Source: Allobosea sp. Root483D1 (GTDB taxonomy: Bacteria; Pseudomonadota; Alphaproteobacteria; Rhizobiales; Beijerinckiaceae). From it: a DNA stretch of 33,671 nucleotides. The DNA lies in the NCBI RefSeq assembly GCF_001429505.1, contig NZ_LMJW01000020.1, positions 725,655-759,325 on the forward strand, given 5' to 3'. The notes beneath the pieces are model-generated. The model did no database searches. It was not told the origin of the DNA and saw only the letters and a program-made list of their open reading frames with translations. This document shows, one piece after another, positions 8,599-16,351 of the stretch. The position numbers and the translations under genes were made by a program. How positions within the stretch are numbered: position 1 is the first letter of the stretch; the number at the start of each line of letters is the position of its first letter.

Positions 8599-8719
8599 GG
8601 CGCAGCCCTTTCGCGGGTCGCTCCGCTTCGGCGCGCTTTCGTACCGGAGCGGCACAGGGGCGCGGAGCGGAGCAGGGGTCTGCGCGGGACGAACCAAGAA
8701 GCGGGCCGGTGGGAGCCAA

Positions 8720-9814
8720 TCAGGCGTGGTGGTGATGCACTTGTGCCTCGGCGGGGGCGGACCGGCCGAGAAAGGCCGACCAGAGCCGGGCGACCGTCTC
8801 CTCCTCCAGGTCCTTGACGATCAGCACGAGGCGGGAGCGGTGGTCGGCATCGGGCCAGGCCGGCAGCAGCACCGGCGGATGCAGGATCTGCTGGACGGCG
8901 TGGACCAGCAGCGGCCCGTTCGGATGCTCGGCGAGCGCGACCAGCCCCTTCAGCCGCAGCAGCCTGGCGCCATGGGTCGAGCGCAGCAGGGTCCAGAACA
9001 GGTCGAAGGTCGCCTCGCGGATCGGCGCCTCGGCGGTCAGCGTGAAGGCGCGGATGCTGGCGTCGTGGCGGTTGACGTCGTGGTGATGATGATGGCCATG
9101 GCCGCCGTGATGGTGGCCGTGATCGTGACCCTCCAGGGTTTCGGCCGCGAGCCAGCGGCGTAGTTCGTCCGGGCGCGCGGCAATGTCGTAGAGGCCCGCG
9201 CCGACTATCGCCTCAGCCGGTGTGTCGGGCGCGAGGATGGCGATGCCGGGATTGAGTTCGCCGAGCCGTTTGCGCAGGGCTCCGACGGCTTCGGCATCGC
9301 TCGCGATGTCGGCCTTGGTCAGCACGAGCCGGTCGGCGGCGACGACCTGCCGGAGCGCCTCTGGGTGAGCGTCGAGCGTCGCCATGCCGTTGACCGCGTC
9401 AACCAGTGTGACGACGCCGTCGAGCTTGTAGCGCATTGCTAGATAGGGGTGGTTGATCAGCACGTTGAGGATCGGCGCGGGATCGGCGAGGCCGGTGGTC
9501 TCGATCACCAGCCGCCGGAACGGCGCCATGCGGCCATTGTCGAGCCGGCGCAGCAGGTCCTCGAGCGTGACGATCAGGTCGTCGCGGATGGTGCAGCACA
9601 GGCAGCCCGAGGCGAGGAGGATCATGCCGTCCTCGCTGCCCTCGATGAAGAGATGATCGAGGCCGATCTCGCCGAACTCGTTGACCAGCACCACGGTGTC
9701 GGCGAGCGCCGGGTCCTTGAGCAGCCGATTGAGCAGGGTGGTCTTGCCGGCGCCGAGGAAGCCGGTCAGCAGGGTCAGCGGGATCGGCTCGGGACGGACG
9801 GGCTGCTCGGACAT
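8720..9814 (-). CDS. CobW/COG0523-family GTPase with His-rich metal-binding region
   Basis: This 364-residue G3E-family GTPase is a putative metallochaperone. Walker A is GFLGAGKTT at residues 18-26. The metal-binding CxCC motif is C71-L-C73-C74, followed by ETTGLADP (105-112) and the guanine-specificity motif TKAD (166-169). A very His-rich segment spans about residues 230-250 and the last residues are again histidines; such stretches are typical of zinc-handling members (ZigA/YeiR/YjiA types). A CobW-like C-terminal domain follows. The ATG at 9814 lies 6 bases past the stop of the EamA transporter gene, so the two are probably co-transcribed. Zinc is the likeliest metal from the His-rich region, but cobalt or nickel cannot be excluded. 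No Zur-type operator was recognised upstream. Confidence 0.9.
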   Translation of the reverse strand: MSEQPVRPEPIPLTLLTGFLGAGKTTLLNRLLKDPALADTVVLVNEFGEIGLDHLFIEGSEDGMILLASGCLCCTIRDDLIVTLEDLLRRLDNGRMAPFRRLVIETTGLADPAPILNVLINHPYLAMRYKLDGVVTLVDAVNGMATLDAHPEALRQVVAADRLVLTKADIASDAEAVGALRKRLGELNPGIAILAPDTPAEAIVGAGLYDIAARPDELRRWLAAETLEGHDHGHHHGGHGHHHHHDVNRHDASIRAFTLTAEAPIREATFDLFWTLLRSTHGARLLRLKGLVALAEHPNGPLLVHAVQQILHPPVLLPAWPDADHRSRLVLIVKDLEEETVARLWSAFLGRSAPAEAQVHHHHA

Positions 9815-9820
9815 GGAGTA

Positions 9821-10738
9821 TCAGGTTCCCGGTGCGGCCACCGCAGGCAATCGGCGGGCTCGCTTTTGTTCCAATATTACATTGGCGATGATCGCGGCGA
9901 CGACAAGGGCGCCGCCGGCATATTGCAGCGAGCCGACGCGCTCGCCGAGAAAGACGGCAGCGATCGCGACGGCGAAGACCGGCTCGGCGCAGAAGGCCAG
10001 CGACGCCGGGCCGGGCGCGACCCGGGCGAGCGCCAGCACCTGCAGCAGGAAGCCGATCAGATAGCCGCCGATCGTGATTGCGACCGCGATCGGCGCGAGC
10101 ATCAGGGCCGAAGGTGATTGGAACAGGCCCGTAAGGGCGAGGATAGCCAGCGTCACCGGCAGGATGACAACGTGCGACCAGAACAGCTTCGGCAAGGTCC
10201 CGGTGTCGCCGCAGCGTGCCGCGGAGAAGAACTGGACCGCGGCCAGCACGCTCGCGGCGAGCGCGAGCGCGAGGCCACGCGGGTCGAGCCCATGCCAGTC
10301 CGGTCCGACCACCATGGCGACGCCGACGAAGGCGACGAGCGCGATCACGACGCGGTCGAGGCTGAAGCGGGCTGGGGTGAAGAGCGGCTCGGTCAGTACG
10401 ATCAGAATGGGGAAGGTGTAGAAGACCACGGCCGCCACCGTGATCGGCAGAAAGGCGACCGAGGAGAGATAGGCGCAGGCGGTGAGCGCCGTGCTGATGC
10501 CGAAGAGGGCAAGCGCTGACCAGCGATGGCGCGGCACGGCAAGGCTGGCGCGCCAGATCATGGCTGCGCCGACGACGAGCGCCAGCATCAGGAAGACGCG
10601 GTAGAAGACGATGAGCGGGCCGCTCAGCCCGGCATGACCGGCGAGCTGGGCGCTGACGATGTTGGTGCCGAAGGCGGCGGCGGAGGCGAGCGCCAGTGCA
10701 AGACCATGCTGGGCCGAGGAGGCGCCGCGCTCGTACAC
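9821..10738 (-). CDS. EamA/DMT-family permease
   Basis: This 305-residue inner-membrane protein shows about ten hydrophobic helices and the two-fold EamA repeat of drug/metabolite transporters. The first half includes FYRVFLMLALVVGAAM and the second half AEPVFAVAIAAVFLGERV, a family signature near the last helices. The usual cargo of the family is metabolites or amino acids; the substrate here is unknown. The start is a GTG at 10738 with no strong ribosome binding site. It lies 15 bases after the stop of the carboxypeptidase gene, which suggests translation within a longer transcript. The GTPase gene follows after 6 bases. Confidence 0.85.
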   Translation of the reverse strand: MYERGASSAQHGLALALASAAAFGTNIVSAQLAGHAGLSGPLIVFYRVFLMLALVVGAAMIWRASLAVPRHRWSALALFGISTALTACAYLSSVAFLPITVAAVVFYTFPILIVLTEPLFTPARFSLDRVVIALVAFVGVAMVVGPDWHGLDPRGLALALAASVLAAVQFFSAARCGDTGTLPKLFWSHVVILPVTLAILALTGLFQSPSALMLAPIAVAITIGGYLIGFLLQVLALARVAPGPASLAFCAEPVFAVAIAAVFLGERVGSLQYAGGALVVAAIIANVILEQKRARRLPAVAAPGT

Positions 10739-10753
10739 GCTATCGCCGTCGGA

Positions 10754-12322
10754 TCAGGCTTCGGGCTTGTTGGCTTCGGGCTTGGCGACCGGCTTCGCGC
10801 CCGGCCGGGCCGGCGGCTTCACGAGCGGCTTGGCCTGCGCCTGGCTCGGCTTGGTCTTGGCCGCAGCAGCCTTCTCCTGCTTCGCCTTGGTCAGCAGCGG
10901 CTTGGCGGCCGGCTTGTTCGCCGCCTTGATGCCGGCGGCGGCGCCGGGGCGCAGGCTCGCAGGCGTCGCGGCGCCGGGCTGGATCGCGCCCTGCAGGCGC
11001 ATCGGGGCAGAGCCGAGGGCAGCGGCAGCGGGCGTCTCCTCCTGCGTCGGCGCGACCGGCGCGAAGGCGGAGGATGAGGGCGGGATCGCGCCGTTGCGCG
11101 ATAAGGTGCGGTTGCCGGCGGTGAGGCCGGCCGCGACCGGCGCACCGGGCTGGATCGTCTCGCGCGCGACCCGGGTGTCGGGTTTTGCCACGGCATTGGC
11201 GGCAAGCGGCGCCGAGGCCGAGCCCGGCGAGCGGCCGAAGGAGACGGGGTACGGATCGAATTTGGCGCGCGGGCCGAGCGTGACGCGGCCGGAAGGCGAG
11301 CGCGTCAGCACCGCGCCGGAGGCGCCGGCCTGGGACACGGCCGTGGCGAAGCGGTCCGAGGTGCCCTCGCCATTGCCGCCGACGCCGCTATTCGTCGAGA
11401 TGAAGCTGATCGGCCCGGAGGTCTCGGCATCGTCGCCAAGCGCGTGACCGCCGCGGCGGACGCTGTCGCAGATGCTGTAGGCGCGCCCGCCATTGCCGGA
11501 CGGCATGCTGGCGATGCTGCCGCCGAAACCGCCCCATTTGCCGAAGCCGTCATCGAGTAGTTGCGCTGCCTTGACGGTGCGTTCCGCGCCGGAACTGGCA
11601 CCGAGGACGACGGCGATCAGCGTGCGGCCATTGCGCGTCGCGGTGGTGACGACATTGAAGCCGGAGGCGCAGACGAAACCCGTCTTCATGCCAGTGATGC
11701 CGTAATAGCGGCCGACGAGCCCGTTAGTGTTGTTGAGCACCTGCTTGCCGAGCTGGACGGCGCCGGTGTTCCAGTAGTCCGAGTAGCGGCCGAACTCGCT
11801 CATCAGCGCCATGGCGAGCACGGCGAGGTCGCGGGCGCTGCTCTGCTGGTCGGGGTGGTGCCAGCCGTTCGGATTGACGAAACGGGTGTCGTTCATGCCG
11901 AGCCGCTGGGCCTCGGCATTCATCATCGAGACGAAGGTCTCGACATCGCCGCCGACGCCCTCGGCGATGACATAGGCGATGTCGTTGGCCGACTTCACCA
12001 TCATGATGCGCATGGCGTTGTCGAGCGTGATCTCCTGCCCGGCCTTGATGTAGACCTTGACCCGCGGCTGGCTGGCGGCCCGCTTCGAGGCGGGGATTGC
12101 GGTCTCGAGCCCGAGCTTGCCCTCGCGCACGGCCTTGAGCGCGAGATAGAGCGTCATCATCTTGGTGGTGGAGGCCGGATGCCAGGCTTGCGTCGGGTTC
12201 TCGCTCGACAATACGGCGCCGCTCGAGGCGTCGACCACTACGCTCGTGCCGGCCTGGGCCGGCGAGGCGACAGCGAGGAGCGAGGCGAGCATGGCGCCGG
12301 CGGCGAGGCGAGGTGCGATCAT
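10754..12322 (-). CDS. D-alanyl-D-alanine carboxypeptidase (peptidase S11, DacA/DacF-like)
   Basis: This periplasmic penicillin-binding protein would trim the terminal D-Ala of peptidoglycan stem peptides. Residues 1-24 form a signal peptide with an AQA cleavage site. All three active-site motifs are present: S51-T-T-K54, S111-A-N113 and K213-T-G215. After the catalytic domain (to about residue 270) comes a long low-complexity tail rich in Ala, Pro, Ser and, in the last 50 residues, Lys (repeated KP and AKP). It replaces the usual membrane-anchoring helix of E. coli DacA-type enzymes and could bind the wall electrostatically. At 522 residues the protein is longer than typical members. It heads the minus-strand series with the EamA and GTPase genes, and is divergent from the transporter gene at 12510 across 187 bp. 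Confidence 0.9.
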   Translation of the reverse strand: MIAPRLAAGAMLASLLAVASPAQAGTSVVVDASSGAVLSSENPTQAWHPASTTKMMTLYLALKAVREGKLGLETAIPASKRAASQPRVKVYIKAGQEITLDNAMRIMMVKSANDIAYVIAEGVGGDVETFVSMMNAEAQRLGMNDTRFVNPNGWHHPDQQSSARDLAVLAMALMSEFGRYSDYWNTGAVQLGKQVLNNTNGLVGRYYGITGMKTGFVCASGFNVVTTATRNGRTLIAVVLGASSGAERTVKAAQLLDDGFGKWGGFGGSIASMPSGNGGRAYSICDSVRRGGHALGDDAETSGPISFISTNSGVGGNGEGTSDRFATAVSQAGASGAVLTRSPSGRVTLGPRAKFDPYPVSFGRSPGSASAPLAANAVAKPDTRVARETIQPGAPVAAGLTAGNRTLSRNGAIPPSSSAFAPVAPTQEETPAAAALGSAPMRLQGAIQPGAATPASLRPGAAAGIKAANKPAAKPLLTKAKQEKAAAAKTKPSQAQAKPLVKPPARPGAKPVAKPEANKPEA

Positions 12323-12509
12323 CGGCTGGGGTCTGAACCTGTCTTGGCGGGGGTCGACGGCTTCAACGCGACGCTTGAGGCATTTTCGAGACGGCGGGCG
12401 ACAATCCAGCCTCGCTCATTACGCATACCTACCCTTCATCCGGCGATTTGCCTAGCGCGGCGTGCCGGTCCAAAGCATCGGAGGTGCTTTTTCTGCAGGA
12501 TCCTTGCGC

Positions 12510-13415
12510 GTGAGTCTCACCCTACTGTGGATACCGGTGACGCTCGCCGCCTCGCTGCTGCAGACAGCGCGCAATCTGACCCAGCGCTCTCTGACCGAGG
12601 TGATCGGCGTCGTCGGGGCCACGCAGGTGCGCTTCCTGTTCGGCCTGCCCTTCGCGCTCATCTTCCTCGTCCTGGTCTGCCTCGCCAGCGGCCGCCTGCC
12701 GCCGATGCCGGATCTGCGTTCCTTCGGCTTTGCCGTGTTCGGCGCGCTGACCCAGATCCTCGCCACGGCGCTGATGCTGGCGGCGATGCGCGAGCGCTCC
12801 TTCGCGGTGGCAACCGCCTATACCAAGACCGAACCTGTGCAGGTTGCGCTGTTCGGTACGGTGCTGCTCGGCGATGCGCTGGGTTGGGCGAAGTTCTCGG
12901 CGATCGTCGTCGCCACCGCCGGCGTGGTGCTGATGTCGTGGAAGCCGGGAGACAAGCTCAGCGCGGCGGGCCTGCGCCCGGCGGCGCTCGGGATCGGCGC
13001 TGGCACCGCCTTCGCGCTGTCGGCGATCGGCTTTCGCGGCGCGATCCAGTCCCTGCCTGAAGGCCATTTCCTGATGCGGGCGACCACCATCCTCGCGCTC
13101 GGGCTGGCGCTGCAGACCCTGATCCTGACGCTTTACATGCTCGTCGCCAATCGCAAGGCATTGGTTCTCAGCCTGCGCAACTGGCGCCGCTCGTTCACCG
13201 CCGGCTTCCTCGGCGCCGCCGCATCGCAATGCTGGTTCCTCGGCTTCTCGCTGACGACGGCCGCCAATGTGCGCACGCTGGCGCTGGTCGAGGTGCCGCT
13301 GGCGCAAATCGCCTCGCGCCGGATCTTCTCGGAAGGCACGAGTTGGCGCGAGCTTTTCGGCATGGCGATGATCGTCGCCGGCGTCGGCGCGCTGCTCGCC
13401 CTGTCCGTAGGGTAG
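12510..13415 (+). CDS. EamA/DMT-family permease
   Basis: This second drug/metabolite transporter has about 301 residues and ten predicted hydrophobic helices. It begins with the helix VSLTLLWIPVTLAASLLQ, and a second repeat ends in GMAMIVAGVGALLAL. The GTG at 12510 is preferred over an earlier in-frame GTG at 12462, because AGGA lies about 9 bases upstream and the first membrane helix begins directly. It is not closely similar to the EamA protein encoded at 9821. The motif YTKTEPVQVALFGTVLLGD in the first half is characteristic of the fold. Substrate unknown. The gene is divergent from the carboxypeptidase and separated from the thiolase gene by 142 bp. Confidence 0.8.
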   Translation: MSLTLLWIPVTLAASLLQTARNLTQRSLTEVIGVVGATQVRFLFGLPFALIFLVLVCLASGRLPPMPDLRSFGFAVFGALTQILATALMLAAMRERSFAVATAYTKTEPVQVALFGTVLLGDALGWAKFSAIVVATAGVVLMSWKPGDKLSAAGLRPAALGIGAGTAFALSAIGFRGAIQSLPEGHFLMRATTILALGLALQTLILTLYMLVANRKALVLSLRNWRRSFTAGFLGAAASQCWFLGFSLTTAANVRTLALVEVPLAQIASRRIFSEGTSWRELFGMAMIVAGVGALLALSVG

Positions 13416-13518
13416 GGCAGGGCCGCGAGCCCAGCGCTTGACTCGCCGCCCGATCATTGGCCTTTCCTCGCACAGGAGGAATGCGTGCTTGCCGGCTTGT
13501 GGCCGCACGCACGCAGGG

Positions 13519-13537
13519 GCAGATATAGTGTATCTGC
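13519..13537. promoter_or_regulatory. Dyad upstream of thiolase gene
   Basis: A perfect dyad GCAGATA-TAGTG-TATCTGC (7-bp arms, 5-bp spacer) ends 20 bases before the thiolase ATG, in a locally AT-rich patch. Its size fits an operator for a dimeric regulator such as TetR or GntR type, or part of the promoter. No regulator gene is adjacent, so the binding protein is unknown. Confidence 0.45.
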
Positions 13538-13557
13538 ACATCAACCAGGAGAAGGCC

Positions 13558-14727
13558 ATGAGCGCTGCAATCGTCGGCTGGGCACATACCCCCTTCGGCA
13601 AGCAGGACACCGAAACGGTCGAGAGCCTGATCGTGCGCGTCGCGACCGACGCACTGGTCGATGCCGGCATCGCCGCCGACCAGGTCGACGAGATCGTGCT
13701 CGGCCATTTCAACGCCGGCTTCTCGGCCCAGGACTTCACCGCCTCGCTCGTGCTGCAGGCCGACCCGGCCCTGCGCTTCAAGCCGGCGACGCGCGTCGAG
13801 AACGCCTGCGCCACCGGCTCGGCTGCGGTGCATCAGGGCGTGCGCGCGATCAAGGCCGGCGCCGCCAAGGTGGTGCTGGTCGTCGGCGTCGAGCAGATGA
13901 CCACGACGCCCGGGCCTGAGATCGGCAAGAACCTGCTGAAAGCCTCCTATCTCGCGCAGGAAGCCGACGTGCAGGGCGGCTTCGCCGGTGTGTTCGGCAA
14001 GATCGCCTCGTCCTATTTCCAGCGTCATGGCGACCAGTCGGACGCGCTCGCCATGATCGCGGCGAAGAACCACAAGAACGGCGTCGACAACCCTTACGCC
14101 CAGATGCGCAAGGACCTGGGCTACGCCTTCTGCCGCGAGGAGAGCGAGAAGAACCCCTATGTCGCCGGCCCGCTGAAGCGCACCGACTGCTCGCTGGTTT
14201 CGGACGGCGCCGCCGCACTCGTGCTTGCCGACGAAGAGACCGCCAAGACCATGCGCCGCGCCGTCGGCTTCCGCGGCATGGCCCATGTCCAGGACTTCCT
14301 GCCGCTTTCGCGCCGCGATATCCTGAAGTTCGAGGCCGGGGCGCTCGCCTGGCAGCAGGCGCTGGCCGCTGCCGGCATCGCGCTCGACGATCTCTCTTTC
14401 GTCGAGACGCATGACTGCTTCACCATCGCCGAGCTGCTCGAATACGAGGCGATGGGCCTGACCAAGGAAGGCGACGGCGCCCGCGCCATCAAGGAAGGCT
14501 GGACGCAGAAGGACGGCAAGCTGCCGGTCAACGTCTCCGGTGGCCTCAAGGCCAAGGGCCATCCGATCGGCGCGACCGGCGTCTCCATGCACGTGCTCTC
14601 GGCCATGCAGCTCGTCGGCGAGGCGCCGGAGGGCATGCAGGTGCAGGATGCCCGTCTCGGCGGCATCTTCAACATGGGCGGCGCTGCGGTCGCGAACTAC
14701 GTCTCGGTGCTCGAGCGGGTGAAGTGA
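13558..14727 (+). CDS. SCP2-type thiolase / acetyl-CoA acetyltransferase family protein
   Basis: This 389-residue thiolase-fold enzyme would cleave or condense 3-oxoacyl-CoA thioesters in the cytoplasm. The nucleophilic Cys84 is in VENACATGSAA. The second active-site segment is ETHDCFT, and the C-terminal motif is GGLKAKGHPIGATG. The classical C-terminal CxG of thiolase I/II is absent and the end reads FNMGGAAVANY, which marks the sterol-carrier-protein-X (SCP2) subgroup. The in-frame ATG at 13438 is rejected for the ATG at 13558, which has AGGAG about 7 bases upstream. SCP2-type thiolases often have a neighbouring DUF35/OB-fold partner gene; none is present here. A strong terminator follows. 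Confidence 0.9.
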   Translation: MSAAIVGWAHTPFGKQDTETVESLIVRVATDALVDAGIAADQVDEIVLGHFNAGFSAQDFTASLVLQADPALRFKPATRVENACATGSAAVHQGVRAIKAGAAKVVLVVGVEQMTTTPGPEIGKNLLKASYLAQEADVQGGFAGVFGKIASSYFQRHGDQSDALAMIAAKNHKNGVDNPYAQMRKDLGYAFCREESEKNPYVAGPLKRTDCSLVSDGAAALVLADEETAKTMRRAVGFRGMAHVQDFLPLSRRDILKFEAGALAWQQALAAAGIALDDLSFVETHDCFTIAELLEYEAMGLTKEGDGARAIKEGWTQKDGKLPVNVSGGLKAKGHPIGATGVSMHVLSAMQLVGEAPEGMQVQDARLGGIFNMGGAAVANYVSVLERVK

Positions 14728-14735
14728 GGCGAGGG

Positions 14736-14767
14736 GCCGCCGACGAATTCAGGTCGGCGGTCGTTTT
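14736..14767 (+). terminator. Intrinsic terminator after thiolase gene
   Basis: An 8-bp perfect GC-rich stem (CCGCCGAC at 14737-14744 with GTCGGCGG at 14753-14760, extendable by one G-U pair) has an 8-nt loop and is followed by TCGTTTT. It begins 9 bases after the thiolase stop and isolates that gene from the MFS gene at 14789. Confidence 0.75.
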
Positions 14768-14788
14768 GAAACTGGCCGGAGACGCAGC

Positions 14789-15982
14789 GTGACCATCTTC
14801 TTCGCGCTGCTGCCGGCCTATGTGCTGTCGATCTTCTACCGTTCCTTCCTGAGCGTGATCGCCGGGCCGGTGATGGGCGACCTCGGCATCGGGCCGGCCG
14901 AGTTCGGACTACTCGGCGCCGCCTGGTTCATGGCCTTTGCACTGGCGCAGTTCCCGGTCGGCTGGGCGCTCGACCGGATCGGGCCGCGCCGGACGGTCAC
15001 TGTGACCATGGCGATCGGCAGCGCTGGTGCCTTCCTGTTCGCGCAGGCGGGCAACGCCAATATCGCCACGATGGCGATGGCGCTGGTCGGGATCGGCTGC
15101 TCGCCGATCTTCATGGCGTCTCTCTACCTGTTCGCCCGGACGGAGGCGCCGGCGCGCTTCGGCCTGCTGACCTCGATCTTCATCGGCCTCGGCTCGCTCG
15201 GCAATCTCGTTGGCGCGGCGCCGCTGGCCCTGGCTGCGCAGGCCTATGGCTGGCGCTCGACCATGCTCGCTTTCGCGGTGGCGTTCCTGCTCGCGACGGT
15301 TCTCGCCGCGGCGCTGGTGCGCGATCCGCCTGAGGTCACCGACGCCTCGGGCAAGCATGAGGGCCTGCTGCAAGGTCTCAAGAGCATCGTCGCGATCGGG
15401 CCGCTCTGGCTGCTCGCGCCGATCACGCTCGTCGGCTACGCGATCATCGCGACGGCGCGGGGCTTATGGATCGCGCCCTATATGACGCAGGTGCATGGGC
15501 TCGACGGGATTGCTGCCGGCCATGCGGCCCTCGGCATGGCGACGATGATGGTCGTCGGCGCCTTCGTCTATGGCGGCCTGCAGAAGCGGGCGGGCCGCAG
15601 CAAGGCGCTGGTCGCCTGGGGAACCGTGGCGACCGGCGTAGGTTTCGCGCTGCTGGCGCTGATCGGTGCACAGTCGCTGGCCGGTGCCATCTTGCTGTTT
15701 GCGATCGTCGGGGGGACGGGTTTCACCTACGCGATCCTGATGGCGCATGCGCGCGTCTTCTTCCCCGATCATCTGGTCGGGCGCGGCATGACCTGCCTCA
15801 ACTTCCTGTTCATCGCCGGGGCCGGGTTGATCCAGTGGGGCTCCGGCTGGTTCGTCGCGGCGCAGCGGGCCGCTGGGCGCGATGCGGCGGTGGCCTTCGC
15901 CAACATGCACTGGGGCTTCGCGGCGCTGCTGCTCGTCTCGACCGCGATCTATCTGGCGACACCGGAGCGACGCGCGGCCTGA
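14789..15982 (+). CDS. MFS transporter
   Basis: This 397-residue inner-membrane protein of the major facilitator superfamily has about twelve hydrophobic helices. The loop after helix 2 carries the family motif as GWALDRIGPRRTVTV, and the central hydrophilic region (around residues 180-200) separates two six-helix halves. The start is GTG at 14789 with GGAGA about 6 bases upstream. The substrate is unknown. The gene lies behind the thiolase terminator and so probably has its own promoter in the short gap. Its stop is 3 bases from the convergent bolA stop. Confidence 0.85.
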   Translation: MTIFFALLPAYVLSIFYRSFLSVIAGPVMGDLGIGPAEFGLLGAAWFMAFALAQFPVGWALDRIGPRRTVTVTMAIGSAGAFLFAQAGNANIATMAMALVGIGCSPIFMASLYLFARTEAPARFGLLTSIFIGLGSLGNLVGAAPLALAAQAYGWRSTMLAFAVAFLLATVLAAALVRDPPEVTDASGKHEGLLQGLKSIVAIGPLWLLAPITLVGYAIIATARGLWIAPYMTQVHGLDGIAAGHAALGMATMMVVGAFVYGGLQKRAGRSKALVAWGTVATGVGFALLALIGAQSLAGAILLFAIVGGTGFTYAILMAHARVFFPDHLVGRGMTCLNFLFIAGAGLIQWGSGWFVAAQRAAGRDAAVAFANMHWGFAALLLVSTAIYLATPERRAA

Positions 15983-15991
15983 GGCTCAGGC
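15977..15991. terminator. Short palindrome holding both convergent stop codons
   Basis: The sequence GCCTGA-GGC-TCAGGC forms a 6-bp stem with a 3-nt loop between the MFS gene and bolA. The TGA of the plus-strand gene is in the left arm and the stop of bolA (TCA on the plus strand) is in the right arm. No T-run follows, so terminator activity is a weak inference. Confidence 0.35.
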
Positions 15992-16258
15992 TTCGCCCGG
16001 TGCCCGCGCCACGATCGCCAGCGCGTGCACGCTGCCGGCGAGTTCCTCGGACAGTGCGGCGTTGACCAGGCGGTGGCGTTCGAGCCGGCTCTTGCCGGCG
16101 AAGGCGGGCGAGATGACCTCGACCCGGAAATGCGTCTCGCCGCCCTCGCGCCAGCCGGCATGGCCGTGATGCTGGTGGGATTCGTCGATCACCTTGAGCT
16201 GCTCGGGCGCGAGCTCTGTGGTGAGCTTGCCGGCGATCCGGTCGGCCATGGTCGGCAT
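15986..16258 (-). CDS. bolA: BolA-family protein
   Basis: This 90-residue protein has the BolA fold. BolA proteins pair with monothiol glutaredoxins and take part in iron-sulfur cluster handling and stress responses in the cytoplasm. The conserved segments are ESHQHHGHAGWREGGETHF and the motif FAGKSRLERHRLVNAALSEEL, with invariant Arg/His positions. The GETHF region with its upstream histidines provides the cluster-ligand His. The ATG at 16258 is chosen; a second in-frame ATG three codons later (16249) is also possible. It is divergent from the M14 peptidase gene across 93 bp. In many Hyphomicrobiales the partner on the other side is the J-domain gene, found here 1.9 kb away at 18161. Confidence 0.92.
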   Translation of the reverse strand: MPTMADRIAGKLTTELAPEQLKVIDESHQHHGHAGWREGGETHFRVEVISPAFAGKSRLERHRLVNAALSEELAGSVHALAIVARAPGEA

Positions 16259-16351
16259 GCGGGTTCTCTCGTGTTGCTTGCTCGGCTTCCAGGGCAGTCT
16301 CATAGTCGCTGACGAGCGGGGCGGAAACGCGTCTTTCTGTCGGAGGCGACG

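Noticed and set aside
11561..13060. 499-codon plus-strand open frame
   Set aside because: Overlaps the carboxypeptidase on the other strand and the EamA gene in another frame, both of which have clear motifs.
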